64,000 nucleotides of DNA from Pseudanabaena sp. M53BS1SP1A06MG (lineage in GTDB: Bacteria > Cyanobacteriota > Cyanobacteriia > Pseudanabaenales > Pseudanabaenaceae): positions 1 to 64,000 of the forward strand of contig JADBWH010000032.1 of NCBI GenBank assembly GCA_020404105.1, given 5' to 3'. Each line of letters starts with the position of its first letter. Position 1 is the first letter of the stretch. The position numbers and the translations under genes were made by a program. Below are positions 25,665 through 33,511 of the stretch, in pieces. The notes below the pieces were generated by a model. The model worked only from the letters and a program-made list of their open reading frames with translations. It did not search any database and was not told the origin of the DNA.

Positions 25665-26780
25665 ATGCTGCATCCAACTGCCATTCCTTACTTGGTCGCC
25701 TTTGCAGTATCTGCGATCGTGGTGTGGCTGAGTACTCCGATTATTCGCTATTTCGGACTCAAAGCAGGATTAGTAGATAAGCCTAACCATCGCAAGATGC
25801 ATACAACGCCTGTAGTACGTGTTGGCGGCATAGCAATTTTTATAGGAAGCGTCACCGCCCTTCTATTAGTCTGGGCTGGTGGATATTTTGGAATATTGCC
25901 ACAAAATAGGGAATATGAAGTTTGGGGTGTCACAATTGGTGGAGCAGCCTTTTTCTTAATTGGATTTGCTGATGATTTATTTAACCTGCCACCATTACCA
26001 CGCTTAATTGCTCAGTTAGCTGTATCCGCCGCCGCTTGGCGCGTGGGTGTGCGTATTGACTTTATCTCAATACCATTTTGGGGAATTATCAAGTTTGGCT
26101 GGTTTAGCTTGCCAATTACAATGGTGTGGCTTTCGGGTATGGCAAATGCGATCAATTGGTTGGATGGTTTGGATGGACTTGCCGCAGGTGTTTCGACGAT
26201 CGCTGCAGCCGTAATTCTAATCACCAGTCTCTTTATGAATCAACCTGCTGCTGCTTTGATTGCAGCAGCCCTTGCAGGAGGATGTTTAGGTTTTTTGCGC
26301 TATAACTTTAAGCCCAAAAGTTCGGCGGAAATTTTCATGGGTGATGGGGGCGCTTACTTTTTGGGATTCACTCTTGCTGGCGTAAGTGTAATCGGTCTAG
26401 TCAAAGCGGTAGCAACCGTGGCATTAATCATGCCCTATATGATTTTAGCTGTACCAATTGTAGACGCGACGGCTGTAATTTTACAGCGTATTGGTAGAGG
26501 TGAGTCACCAATGGCGGCAGGAAAGCAGCATTTGCATCATCGTCTAGTTCAGGCAGGTGTATCAAAACGACTCACGGTTCTATTTATCTATGCCCTGACG
26601 CTGTGGGTTGGTAGTATTGCGATGGCGATTTCTGGAATGCCTGCGGGGGGAACCTATGCGGCAATTAGTACTTTGCTGATGATCTATGCTTGCTGGAAAG
26701 TATGGCAAAGAATTAGAGCGAAAGAATTGCGATCGCAACAAGAGAAATCTGCTCAAGCCTCTCAACTAAGTGAACGCTAA
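25665..26780 (+). CDS. MraY/WecA-family glycosyl-1-phosphate transferase
   Basis: About 371 residues from ATG 25665. A GTG at 25590 would add 25 residues without a membrane signal. About ten hydrophobic helices. Motifs: DKPNHRKMHTTPVVRVGG, GFADDLFNLPP with the DD pair, NAINWLDGLDGLAAGVS, FMGDGGAYFLGF and the HLHHRLVQAG histidine motif. This is the WecA/TagO-like branch that loads UDP-sugar phosphate onto undecaprenyl phosphate for O-antigen or exopolysaccharide synthesis. A terminator follows. Confidence 0.92.
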   Translation: MLHPTAIPYLVAFAVSAIVVWLSTPIIRYFGLKAGLVDKPNHRKMHTTPVVRVGGIAIFIGSVTALLLVWAGGYFGILPQNREYEVWGVTIGGAAFFLIGFADDLFNLPPLPRLIAQLAVSAAAWRVGVRIDFISIPFWGIIKFGWFSLPITMVWLSGMANAINWLDGLDGLAAGVSTIAAAVILITSLFMNQPAAALIAAALAGGCLGFLRYNFKPKSSAEIFMGDGGAYFLGFTLAGVSVIGLVKAVATVALIMPYMILAVPIVDATAVILQRIGRGESPMAAGKQHLHHRLVQAGVSKRLTVLFIYALTLWVGSIAMAISGMPAGGTYAAISTLLMIYACWKVWQRIRAKELRSQQEKSAQASQLSER

Positions 26781-26781
26781 A

Positions 26782-26815
26782 AAAGAGAGTCTCTGTCAAG
26801 TATTGACTCTCTTTT
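26782..26815 (+). terminator. Rho-independent terminator
   Basis: AAAGAGAGTC and GACTCTCTTT with T-run, directly after the transferase stop codon. Confidence 0.8.
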
Positions 26816-26816
26816 T

Positions 26817-26901
26817 GTAGAACTCATGAACAACATTGCTTTTTAAAGCAATGTTGTTCATGAGTCGCTTTCAACTTAACTCCCTCAAGAAAAGTGCTAT
26901 A
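26817..26901. repeat. Hairpin element, possibly related to family A
   Basis: ACTCATGAACAACATTGCTT and AAGCAATGTTGTTCATGAGT form a perfect stem. The right flank CTCAAGAAAAGTGCTATA resembles the right end of family A, but the left end does not, so membership is uncertain. Confidence 0.45.
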
Positions 26902-26948
26902 TTTTGTGCCACCATTAGGCAGATTTCAAATGATTATGTACTCATTTG

Positions 26949-26988
26949 GGTAGTGCTACAAAGCAATTTTTTACATTGCATGACTACC
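26949..26988. mobile_element. MITE family D, minimal 40-bp copy with perfect 8-bp target duplication
   Basis: Starts GGTAGTGCTACAAAGCAATT and ends TTGCATGACTACC. CTCATTTG occurs immediately on both sides (26941-26948 and 26989-26996). The inner hairpin of the longer copies is absent. Confidence 0.8.
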
Positions 26989-27004
26989 CTCATTTGAAAT
27001 CAAT

Positions 27005-27095
27005 AGGACTTACGCAAACCGAACGAATTTATTACGCATTGGGTAGATTTGGTGCGGGCGAAGCCCGCACCAAATCTACCCAATGCGTAAGTCCT
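27005..27095. mobile_element. MITE family B, copy 3 (inverted)
   Basis: Starts AGGACTTACGCAAACCGAAC and ends CCCAATGCGTAAGTCCT. Stem TAGATTTGGTGCGGGC/GCCCGCACCAAATCTA. It is reversed relative to copies 1 and 2. Confidence 0.75.
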
Positions 27096-27121
27096 AATCA
27101 AAAACAATCAAGATAAGTGTT

Positions 27122-27162
27122 ATAGTTTTCATTTTGCTTACAGCAAAACGAAAACTATAATA
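27122..27162. repeat. Hairpin element (family G), copy 2
   Basis: TATAGTTTTCATTTTGC and GCAAAACGAAAACTATA pair across a short loop. The same core as the hairpin in the broken gene at 1594-1627. Confidence 0.5.
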
Positions 27163-27173
27163 AATTAAAACAT

Positions 27174-27200
27174 TAGAGGCAGTGCTAAGCACTGCCTCTA
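27174..27200. terminator. Stem-loop at 3' end of a minus-strand gene
   Basis: TAGAGGCAGTGC/GCACTGCCTCTA, perfect stem, 45 bases past the stop of the secreted-protein gene ending at 27245. Likely its terminator. Confidence 0.55.
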
Positions 27201-27244
27201 AAAAAAGTCTCAACACAAAAACTTTATTAGGGGTAATTAAGCGA

Positions 27245-27697
27245 TTACCACAATGCGGGCACAGGCGCAGCAGGAACTGCGGCTGGAGTCTCTACTCTAG
27301 GAGCAGGAACCGCAGGGGATGGCTCTTCAGGAGCGGCACAAGCATTAAACCCTTCAGCAAGTAACGACGAGCAATAGGAAGATGGCAAATCACGGGTGCG
27401 AATCGCCGCATCACTAATAGTTTGCAAGTCTATCATTTCTCGATGAATTGCCCGCATCGCACTGTTTTGACGTTCAACCCATTGATCTCTATATGTAGTT
27501 TGAATATAGGGATTAGGTACGTTAGGATCAGAAGTCATATCCAAAACCTTATTCTGTACCTGAGGATAGGTAGCAGGAAAGTTTCGAGGATATTGATCCT
27601 GATCAGTGAGCAGGGGATTGGCAAAAGCAGCGCCACTAGACAGCAGCGCTGAGGCTACAACCAATGACGAAGCAAGCCAAGAGAACCGAGTACTCAT
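27245..27697 (-). CDS. Secreted protein of unknown function with Pro/Ala-rich tail
   Basis: 150 residues from ATG 27697, where the signal peptide starts properly (MSTRFSWLASSLVVASALLS, cleavage likely after GAAFA). An upstream start would add 18 unlike residues. The mature part has YCSSLL and FNACAA with two Cys and ends in a low-complexity APAV-type tail (about 25 residues). No domain recognised; probably periplasmic. Confidence 0.7.
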   Translation of the reverse strand: MSTRFSWLASSLVVASALLSSGAAFANPLLTDQDQYPRNFPATYPQVQNKVLDMTSDPNVPNPYIQTTYRDQWVERQNSAMRAIHREMIDLQTISDAAIRTRDLPSSYCSSLLAEGFNACAAPEEPSPAVPAPRVETPAAVPAAPVPALW

Positions 27698-27923
27698 ATA
27701 AATACACATCCTCACAGTTGGACGCTGACTAATGTAGCAGATCCAGCCCAAAATTGACGGTTTTCATAAAAGAGAACTTCTAAATTCCTGTCAAGGATGG
27801 ATTCGCAACCTTATAAACTAAAAAAAGTAGTCCTTAATTGGTTAGGCACAGGAAAGCAAATCGTCCCTGTCCTTACCCCAATTCATACAGTCAAAATCTC
27901 AATACAAAACCCAAGTAAAAGTT

Positions 27924-28487
27924 GTGGAACATCCAAATCGCGAAAAGTTACTAGACCTATTTTGTCGCCTTGCCTATAAAAGTGGGGACTTTACATTGTC
28001 TTCTGGTCAAAAAAGTACCTATTACATCAATGGAAAGCTAGTAACACTACATCCATTTGGTGGACTATGGACAGGGCAAGTCCTATTATCAATGTTGCCA
28101 GAAGGTACAGGGGCAGTGGCAGGTTTAACATTGGGTGCTGATCCGATCGTGAGTGCCGTTAGCGTAGTCTCTGCTTACGAAAGCAAACCCATTCCTGCTT
28201 TGATCATCCGCAAACAGCCCAAAGGACATGGGACAGGTGCATGGATTGAGGGACCTGAACTTGTGCCGAATACGAATGTAGTCGTACTAGAGGATGTGGT
28301 GACAACAGGGCAATCTGCTTTATTTGCAGTTGAAAAACTTCGCGATGCAGGCTATACCGTAACCCATGTATTAACTTTGGTCGATCGCCAACAGGGGGGG
28401 GCTGAGCTATACGCAAAGGAAGGTTTACAATTTGGTGCTATATTCGATATTGGCGAAATTCAAAGCTATGCCAAGGGAATTAGTTAA
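27924..28487 (+). CDS. pyrE: Orotate phosphoribosyltransferase
   Basis: 187 residues starting at GTG 27924. PRPP-binding motif VVVLEDVVTTGQSALFAVEKL is complete. FTLSSGQKSTYYINGKLVTL near the N-terminus and the flexible-loop segment ALIIRKQPKGHGTG are typical. It converts orotate and PRPP to OMP in pyrimidine synthesis. No other pyr genes nearby, as is usual in cyanobacteria. Confidence 0.95.
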   Translation: MEHPNREKLLDLFCRLAYKSGDFTLSSGQKSTYYINGKLVTLHPFGGLWTGQVLLSMLPEGTGAVAGLTLGADPIVSAVSVVSAYESKPIPALIIRKQPKGHGTGAWIEGPELVPNTNVVVLEDVVTTGQSALFAVEKLRDAGYTVTHVLTLVDRQQGGAELYAKEGLQFGAIFDIGEIQSYAKGIS

Positions 28488-28622
28488 TCACAGAGCTTTG
28501 CGCTAAGGGACTTGCTATTAATTAAAGTAACTGTTACTTCGACTCCGCTCAGCCAAAGTTAGCAGAGCGAAGTCGAAGCTAGATAAATTCGGTGGGACAT
28601 TTTTTATCCACAAGAGCCTAAA

Positions 28623-28810
28623 GATAGCATTTACTAGTCTAATCTAGTGATGTACGAGTTTTGGTGGTCATGCAATGTAATTGTGTTACAGGCGTTTTGC
28701 GCCCGCAACATAATTACTAAAAAAATTACTTTGCAGCACTACCCGAGTTTTTTCTCCGCCGAAGGCAGGAAAAGAAATTTCTGTATCGTGCTTGATTAAA
28801 AAACACCATA
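28623..28810. mobile_element. MITE family A copy interrupted by family D
   Basis: Left half ATAGCATTTACTAGTCTAAT, right half with stem TTTTCTCCGCC/GGCAGGAAAAG and end TTGATTAAAAAACACCATAA. The two halves are separated by the D element at 28663-28743. Confidence 0.65.
28663..28743. mobile_element. MITE family D, full copy with perfect 8-bp target duplication
   Basis: Reads GGTGGTCATGCAATG at one end and CTTTGCAGCACTACC at the other, with stem GTAATTGTGTTACAGGCG/CGCCCGCAACATAATTAC. CGAGTTTT is found on both sides (28655-28662, 28744-28751). The terminal bases GGTAGTGCTGCAAAG resemble IS1-family ends (GGTGATGCTGCCAAC), and 8 bp fits IS1. Confidence 0.8.
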
Positions 28811-28903
28811 AGTCTTAGTTACTTTTAGAAATTTATAAATTTATATTTTTGTCTGAGGCAAGATATAAATTTGTAAGTATTAATTTATAGCAGTAGCCAG
28901 TCA

Positions 28904-28972
28904 TGTTAGGACAAAAACAAAAACCAGAAGAGAGTTGCGGCGCGAAGCGCCGCAACTCTCTTCTGGTTTTAT
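28904..28972. repeat. Palindromic element (family F-like), truncated
   Basis: TTAGGACAAAAACAAAAACC start, then CCAGAAGAGAGTTGCGGCGC / GCGCCGCAACTCTCTTCTGG, a perfect 20-bp stem. The right terminal repeat is missing and family A follows. Confidence 0.6.
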
Positions 28973-28979
28973 AGCTATA

Positions 28980-29074
28980 TATAGCATTTACCAGTCTGGC
29001 GAGGTATAGGTTTGTTTCCCAGTCAAAGGCTGGGAAACAAACCTATGTAACTCGATTGATTGAAAACCGCTATA
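28980..29074. mobile_element. MITE family A, full copy
   Basis: TATAGCATTTACCAGTCTGG at left, GATTGAAAACCGCTATA at right, central stem AGGTTTGTTTCCCAG/CTGGGAAACAAACCT. Confidence 0.75.
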
Positions 29075-29112
29075 CAGCAGTTTTAATAAAAAATTTAATT
29101 ACAGGTTTAACA

Positions 29113-29871
29113 ATGGTGATGAAAAATTTATTACAGCGTTTACAGTGCATTTTACAAGCATTATCAAGAATCAGTAATAGATGGCAGAGGCTCGGTTTTG
29201 GCGCGATCGCTTTATTAATTAGCTTTAATTTATTGATGGTTCCCGCCTTAGCATTACAAGTCTCTGATATTCCTGATCTTGCTGAGATTAAAACTTTAGC
29301 AGATCAAACTTGGGTCATTGATGACTCAGAGGTACTGAGCACTTTGACTAAAAGCACAATCGCAAGTAAAGCGGCAAAACTAGCTGAACAAACTGGCATT
29401 GAAGTCCATGTAGTCGCCATTCAGCGAATTGATTTAGGACAACTTGCATCTGAATTTGCCACCGAACTATTTAACAAATGGTTCCCCACAGATAAAGAAA
29501 AAGCCAATCAAGTATTATTGTTTCTGGCGACTGAAGACCATCGTACTGCCATTCAAACTGGCTCAAAGGTAAAGGAAGTCTTACCCGAAAGCATTGCCAC
29601 CAGTATAGCCGATGAGACCATGCTCTATCCAGCACGTAAGGCAAATTACAACCAAGCTGTTAATGAAGGAATAGCCCGTTTAGAAACTGTACTCAGAGGC
29701 AATCCTGATCCTGGTGCACCGCTATTGGTGGTAGAAGAATCAGAGACAAGTAATTACGCAACCAAGGAGGAGACTGAAGCGAGTTCTTCTAATGTAGTTG
29801 TAATTTTGCTACTAATTTTAGCGACACTATTGCCGATGGCAACTTATTACTGGCTCCAAGGTAAACCATAA
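29113..29871 (+). CDS. TPM-domain protein (Psb32-like)
   Basis: About 252 residues from ATG 29113. An earlier start at 29056 lies inside a family A element. Signal/anchor region near residues 30-50 (GFGAIALLISFNLLMVPALA), then the TPM domain (VIDDSEVLS, KLAEQTGIEVHVVAI, ANQVLLFLATEDHRTAIQTG) and a C-terminal membrane helix (VVVILLLILATLLPMATYYW). In cyanobacteria and plants such proteins act in thylakoid photosystem II repair. Function here is by family. Confidence 0.82.
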   Translation: MVMKNLLQRLQCILQALSRISNRWQRLGFGAIALLISFNLLMVPALALQVSDIPDLAEIKTLADQTWVIDDSEVLSTLTKSTIASKAAKLAEQTGIEVHVVAIQRIDLGQLASEFATELFNKWFPTDKEKANQVLLFLATEDHRTAIQTGSKVKEVLPESIATSIADETMLYPARKANYNQAVNEGIARLETVLRGNPDPGAPLLVVEESETSNYATKEETEASSSNVVVILLLILATLLPMATYYWLQGKP

Positions 29872-29876
29872 TTATC

Positions 29877-29904
29877 AAAAAGGAGCGCAAAGCGCTCCTT
29901 TTTG
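29877..29904. terminator. Bidirectional terminator
   Basis: AAAAAGGAGCGC/GCGCTCCTTTTT between two convergent genes, with A- and T-runs on both sides. Confidence 0.8.
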
Positions 29905-29918
29905 ATTCCTTTTTGATT

Positions 29919-32378
29919 TCAGATATCCTGTACCAAATTTGGAGGAGTTACTGCGCGAGTGACTCTAATTTTGTGGCTTTCTCTCTGAGTTTGTGCCTCG
30001 ATAGTGATCGCCTCGAAAGCAACATCAACACTACTCAAGGGAATAGAAATATTAGTACGGGTTTCGATGAAATCTGTATTAGGAACCACACTAAAATCTA
30101 ATAACCAACGAGGACCATCAATAATCGTGCGCGTCTGCAAGTCCTTAATCCAAAACTTAACAAAAAACTTAGGGGCAATCGCAGGTAAGCGCACAGTCAC
30201 CATCATGGGTGTACCCGATATAATCTCACCCATAGGCACAATCAATTCAGGAAGAGGAACTGGTTCCTGCTCTGAGAGTGGTTGGGATGAAGATTCTTGA
30301 ATATTGCGGATAGTTTGGAATGTTTCAGAAAGGGTAGAAGCGATCGTATTTCCAATCGGAAAGTTATGAGGATCAATATTTTCCTCCCAGACATATTCAT
30401 TCAAAATATGTTCAGGAATTTCTGACTCTGGCGCAAGTATGCGATCCAGTTCTAAATCAAGTTCGCGATCTAGCTCTGCTAAACTGGCTTCCTCGGTAAT
30501 TGTCAAGGGTGTTTGATCAGGATTATCAAGATCAATAGATAGCTCTGAGAGATTTTCAGAGACGATTAAGGGATTACTAGGAGGCAAGTGATCGAGTAAT
30601 AATTCTTCGGTACGCTGACTCGCTTTTTGAGTAGCAATCGCTTCTGCCGATAAGGTTTGAAGTTTATTGAGAAATCGATTACTATGATGGAGATCGCGAG
30701 AGGAAACAGGTGTATTATTGAGAGGGGATAAAGGTTGACCTTGAGATTCTAGTCTAGGCTGCTCTAGCAATTCAGCATATTCTTGAGGAAGTTCCTCTTC
30801 AAAACTATAAAATAATTCTGGCTCATCTAAGTTAGAAGTAGATGCATAGTTCACATTTTCGGTGAAACCTTTACGTGCCAACTCTGCTTCGCCTTGCTGA
30901 AGCTTATGCGTTTGTACTTGTGGAAAACTTTGCGAATCATCCTCCAATATTGGAAGATTTTCTAAATTCAAATTTTGATCAGCAGTTCTATTTGGTAAAG
31001 GGGGTAATTTGGGTGGTGAAACAGACACTGGAGTATTCTTATTCTTTTCTGATTCTGCCACAGAGGGTTTGGGCTTATTAGATGGCAAAGGTGGCAGACT
31101 TAAAGAGGGAACTGGTTTTGCCTTAGTCGCTGGCTCAGTCGAGAAATTTTCCGTTACTCTGGCTACCTGTGGAAAACTCTGTGGAGATTGTGGATAACTA
31201 GAAGGATAATCTAACCGAGAAGAATTAGCAGATCTAGTAGAATCACTATCCTGAGAATGGTATTTCTGCACTTCCTTAAGAATCTCAGGGAGCACTCTTG
31301 ATGCAGGATAGGAGATGGCGATCGCCTGTTGAGTAATAAACAGATTGCCGTATTGTTGAAAGTCATGCTGTGGATAAATTTGGACTTCTCCAATTAAGAC
31401 TTGAACTTCCGATGGTGGCGGTACAGTAATTGTATAGGAAAAGGGAATGGCACCTGTGTTATGATTGCCATTAGAGATCACATAACGCTCATGCACCAGC
31501 ACCTTAAGGGTTTGAGGGTCTTTAAGGCTAACTTCTATCTCACCATGAGTATAGGCTTCACCAATTAGGTTAAAGCTATTGTCATCATTGATGACGAATT
31601 GAGGCTGTTGCAGACGTAGTAAGCTACGTGGTTGGATGGATAATTCAGTCTGAAGAGCAGCCTGTACGTCAGATAGAGAATCTGGATTTGCAAGTTCATC
31701 AAGATTAAGTCGATCACTAACTATTTCCCTTGCAGTCTCCTCGTCCTCTTGCTCTAGTTCATCATTAAACAGCGCAAACTCCTCAAACATTGATTGTACT
31801 AGTTCGGTAGAGCGTTGCTCCGCAATATCTAAAATTGGTGAACTGTAACTGAGTGTTTTTGGCTCAGTTTGCTCAATCCCCAAGGCATTAGTATGGATAT
31901 CAGTATCAATCTCTGAAGCAGTTGTCAGATCCTCATCCAGATCATTGTCAGGATCGCTATATTGCCATTCCACACCAAAGTCTGAAGAAACAGGAATGAC
32001 ATCAAATTTAACAGTTCTTTTCCATGGAGGAGTTTCTTCCGCAATCCCTAATGCAGATTCAGATTGCGAATCAGTTTGAGGATAATTCGCCTGCACGGAG
32101 AGACAGTCAACCTGCCATAGTCCCGGGACAAAATTGGTATAGGGCATTACGATCAGCAAACCGTCATGGCTGATACGTTTGACCAGTTTTTGCTGAAGGG
32201 GTTGATGCCTAACATCGGCAATCGGACGATAGGCGATCGAAATGCCCACTGGCACGTTCGCTAAATCAGAGCGTGCAGCTAGTCTGTACTGCCCTTCCAA
32301 AATCTCAACGGTAGGAGATTCGAGGGGCAACCAGGACTTGTCACCTTTGCGTTGTAACAAAAACTCCCAGTTTTCCAT
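29919..32378 (-). CDS. Large acidic protein of unknown function
   Basis: 819 residues. The N-terminal part (1-120) has beta-rich blocks such as VEILEGQYRLAARSDL. The middle (about 240-350) has one immunoglobulin-like segment (FVINDDNSFNLIGEAYTHGE, VSLKDPQTLKVL). Then comes a long Ser/Pro/Glu-rich low-complexity region and a C-terminal block with PELIVPMGEIISGTPMMV that resembles another beta domain. No signal peptide, no helix anchor, no enzyme motif. Similar architectures are conserved in cyanobacteria, but I know no assigned function. Confidence 0.75.
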   Translation of the reverse strand: MENWEFLLQRKGDKSWLPLESPTVEILEGQYRLAARSDLANVPVGISIAYRPIADVRHQPLQQKLVKRISHDGLLIVMPYTNFVPGLWQVDCLSVQANYPQTDSQSESALGIAEETPPWKRTVKFDVIPVSSDFGVEWQYSDPDNDLDEDLTTASEIDTDIHTNALGIEQTEPKTLSYSSPILDIAEQRSTELVQSMFEEFALFNDELEQEDEETAREIVSDRLNLDELANPDSLSDVQAALQTELSIQPRSLLRLQQPQFVINDDNSFNLIGEAYTHGEIEVSLKDPQTLKVLVHERYVISNGNHNTGAIPFSYTITVPPPSEVQVLIGEVQIYPQHDFQQYGNLFITQQAIAISYPASRVLPEILKEVQKYHSQDSDSTRSANSSRLDYPSSYPQSPQSFPQVARVTENFSTEPATKAKPVPSLSLPPLPSNKPKPSVAESEKNKNTPVSVSPPKLPPLPNRTADQNLNLENLPILEDDSQSFPQVQTHKLQQGEAELARKGFTENVNYASTSNLDEPELFYSFEEELPQEYAELLEQPRLESQGQPLSPLNNTPVSSRDLHHSNRFLNKLQTLSAEAIATQKASQRTEELLLDHLPPSNPLIVSENLSELSIDLDNPDQTPLTITEEASLAELDRELDLELDRILAPESEIPEHILNEYVWEENIDPHNFPIGNTIASTLSETFQTIRNIQESSSQPLSEQEPVPLPELIVPMGEIISGTPMMVTVRLPAIAPKFFVKFWIKDLQTRTIIDGPRWLLDFSVVPNTDFIETRTNISIPLSSVDVAFEAITIEAQTQRESHKIRVTRAVTPPNLVQDI

Positions 32379-32509
32379 GGCGGCGATCGCGAGTTAAATC
32401 GGTAAGGTGTGTTTAGATGCAAATACTAACCCATCTGGGCTGGTATAGCAATTAAACAAGGCTTTGAAATATAAGTTTTACTATGGGTAAAACTCATATT
32501 TCAAATTGT

Positions 32510-33001
32510 CTAGATCGAAAGCCCTAATTTCAGCCCTAAAGCCGCATGAACAAACAACAACAGCACAATCGCACTGCCTAGATAAGCATGGACATTACGC
32601 AGCAATGGCTTATTGCCAGCAAATCCACTGAGGGAGATTGCACCATTGATCGCAAGCAATGTCAGCACTACGGAGCCTGTAATAAAATGGGGGCTCTCTA
32701 AGAGGGGCTTCCCTTGCATCACAAGAGAAAGCAACCCGCCACTATAGCCCAGAGCCAAGAAAGTAGTCATGACAGGAGCCACTTTGCGGTGATCGGCTTT
32801 GTTTTTATTCGCAACCTCGGCATCCGTGACCGTACGCCCACGCCATCCTGAAATCGCGACAAATGATCCCATAGCAAAAATAACGATCGCCATGAAAAAT
32901 GGATGTCCCCAGTGAGTAACTGGTGCGGGAATATTCAGAGATTTGAATTGATCGGCAACGGGCTGAAGCGATTCAGCTATTTTGGTAGCAAATTCAGTCA
33001 T
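32510..33001 (-). CDS. DUF4079 membrane protein
   Basis: 163 residues with four hydrophobic helices. Conserved His are in THWGHPFFM (about 29-32), in DHRKVAP, in SPHFITGSVV and in HAYLGSAIVLLLFVHAALG. The His pattern suggests a cytochrome b561-like heme site. DUF4079 is typical of cyanobacteria and chloroplast lineages. Long hairpins fill the sequence upstream. Confidence 0.85.
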   Translation of the reverse strand: MTEFATKIAESLQPVADQFKSLNIPAPVTHWGHPFFMAIVIFAMGSFVAISGWRGRTVTDAEVANKNKADHRKVAPVMTTFLALGYSGGLLSLVMQGKPLLESPHFITGSVVLTLLAINGAISLSGFAGNKPLLRNVHAYLGSAIVLLLFVHAALGLKLGLSI

Positions 33002-33134
33002 AGATTTGTTTAGAGCTTGATGAGACAGTACAAATAAAAATTATAAAAATCTTTACAATTTTTAATGATTGTAGCGTTTTTCTGCCACTTAGCTGTCAAC
33101 AAAACACTGTCAACAAAGCAATGACAAAAGTTTA

Positions 33135-33170
33135 ATCCTTGCAATGGCTTTGTCAAGCCATTGCAAGGAT
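33135..33170. repeat. Perfect stem-loop
   Basis: ATCCTTGCAATGGCTT/AAGCCATTGCAAGGAT with a 4-base loop, upstream of the DUF4079 gene. No second copy seen. Confidence 0.5.
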
Positions 33171-33186
33171 CTTTACATCTCTTTGC

Positions 33187-33265
33187 GCTTAAACCTAAAC
33201 CCAAAGGAATTTTAAAAGCGTTGCTTTGCAACACTTTTAAAATTCCTTTGGGTTTAGGTTTAAGC
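33187..33265. repeat. 79-bp palindrome
   Basis: GCTTAAACCTAAACCCAAAG mirrors CTTTGGGTTTAGGTTTAAGC at the other end, with the inner AATTTTAAAAGCGTTGC/GCAACACTTTTAAAATT also paired. The stem is nearly perfect over its whole length. No gene. Confidence 0.6.
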
Positions 33266-33292
33266 GGTAATTGCCGTATGACTTAATAAATA

Positions 33293-33426
33293 ATTAACGC
33301 AATTTCGGAATAATTTAAAACAGGCTTTGAGAGATAGTTTGCTATGCAAACTATCTCTCAAAGCTAGAAAGCAGAAGCTTTTCTAAACAAGGATTCTGCT
33401 TTCTAGCTTATAAAACTGAAGTTAGC
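33293..33426. mobile_element. MITE family C, copy 2
   Basis: TTAACGCAATTTCGGAATAA at left, stem CTTTGAGAGATAG/CTATCTCTCAAAG, second stem AGAAAGCAGAAGC...GGATTCTGCTTTCT, right end AAACTGAAGTTAGC. Confidence 0.65.
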
Positions 33427-33466
33427 ATAAAATAATTTTGTTTAAGTCCTTTCTCATTTAACAAAG

Positions 33467-33511
33467 TAGATTTTTTGTGGATTAGTGAAGCGGCTCCACA
33501 AAAAATCTGCC
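33467..33511 (-). terminator. Stem-loop after the histidine kinase gene
   Basis: AGATTTTTTGTGGA/TCCACAAAAAATCT directly beyond the minus-strand stop codon at 33511. The loop is about 13 bases. Confidence 0.5.

Larger units (their letters stand above)
28488..29112. repeat. Gene-free stretch packed with repeats
   Basis: Holds a stem-loop CTTCGACTCCGCTC/GAGCGAAGTCGAAG (28540-28583), a family A copy split by family D (28623-28810), a family F-like palindrome (28904-28972) and a full family A copy (28980-29074). I see no gene. Confidence 0.7.

Noticed and set aside
29056-29112. Earlier start of the TPM protein
   Set aside because: It lies within the right end of a family A element. ATG 29113 gives a proper N-terminus.
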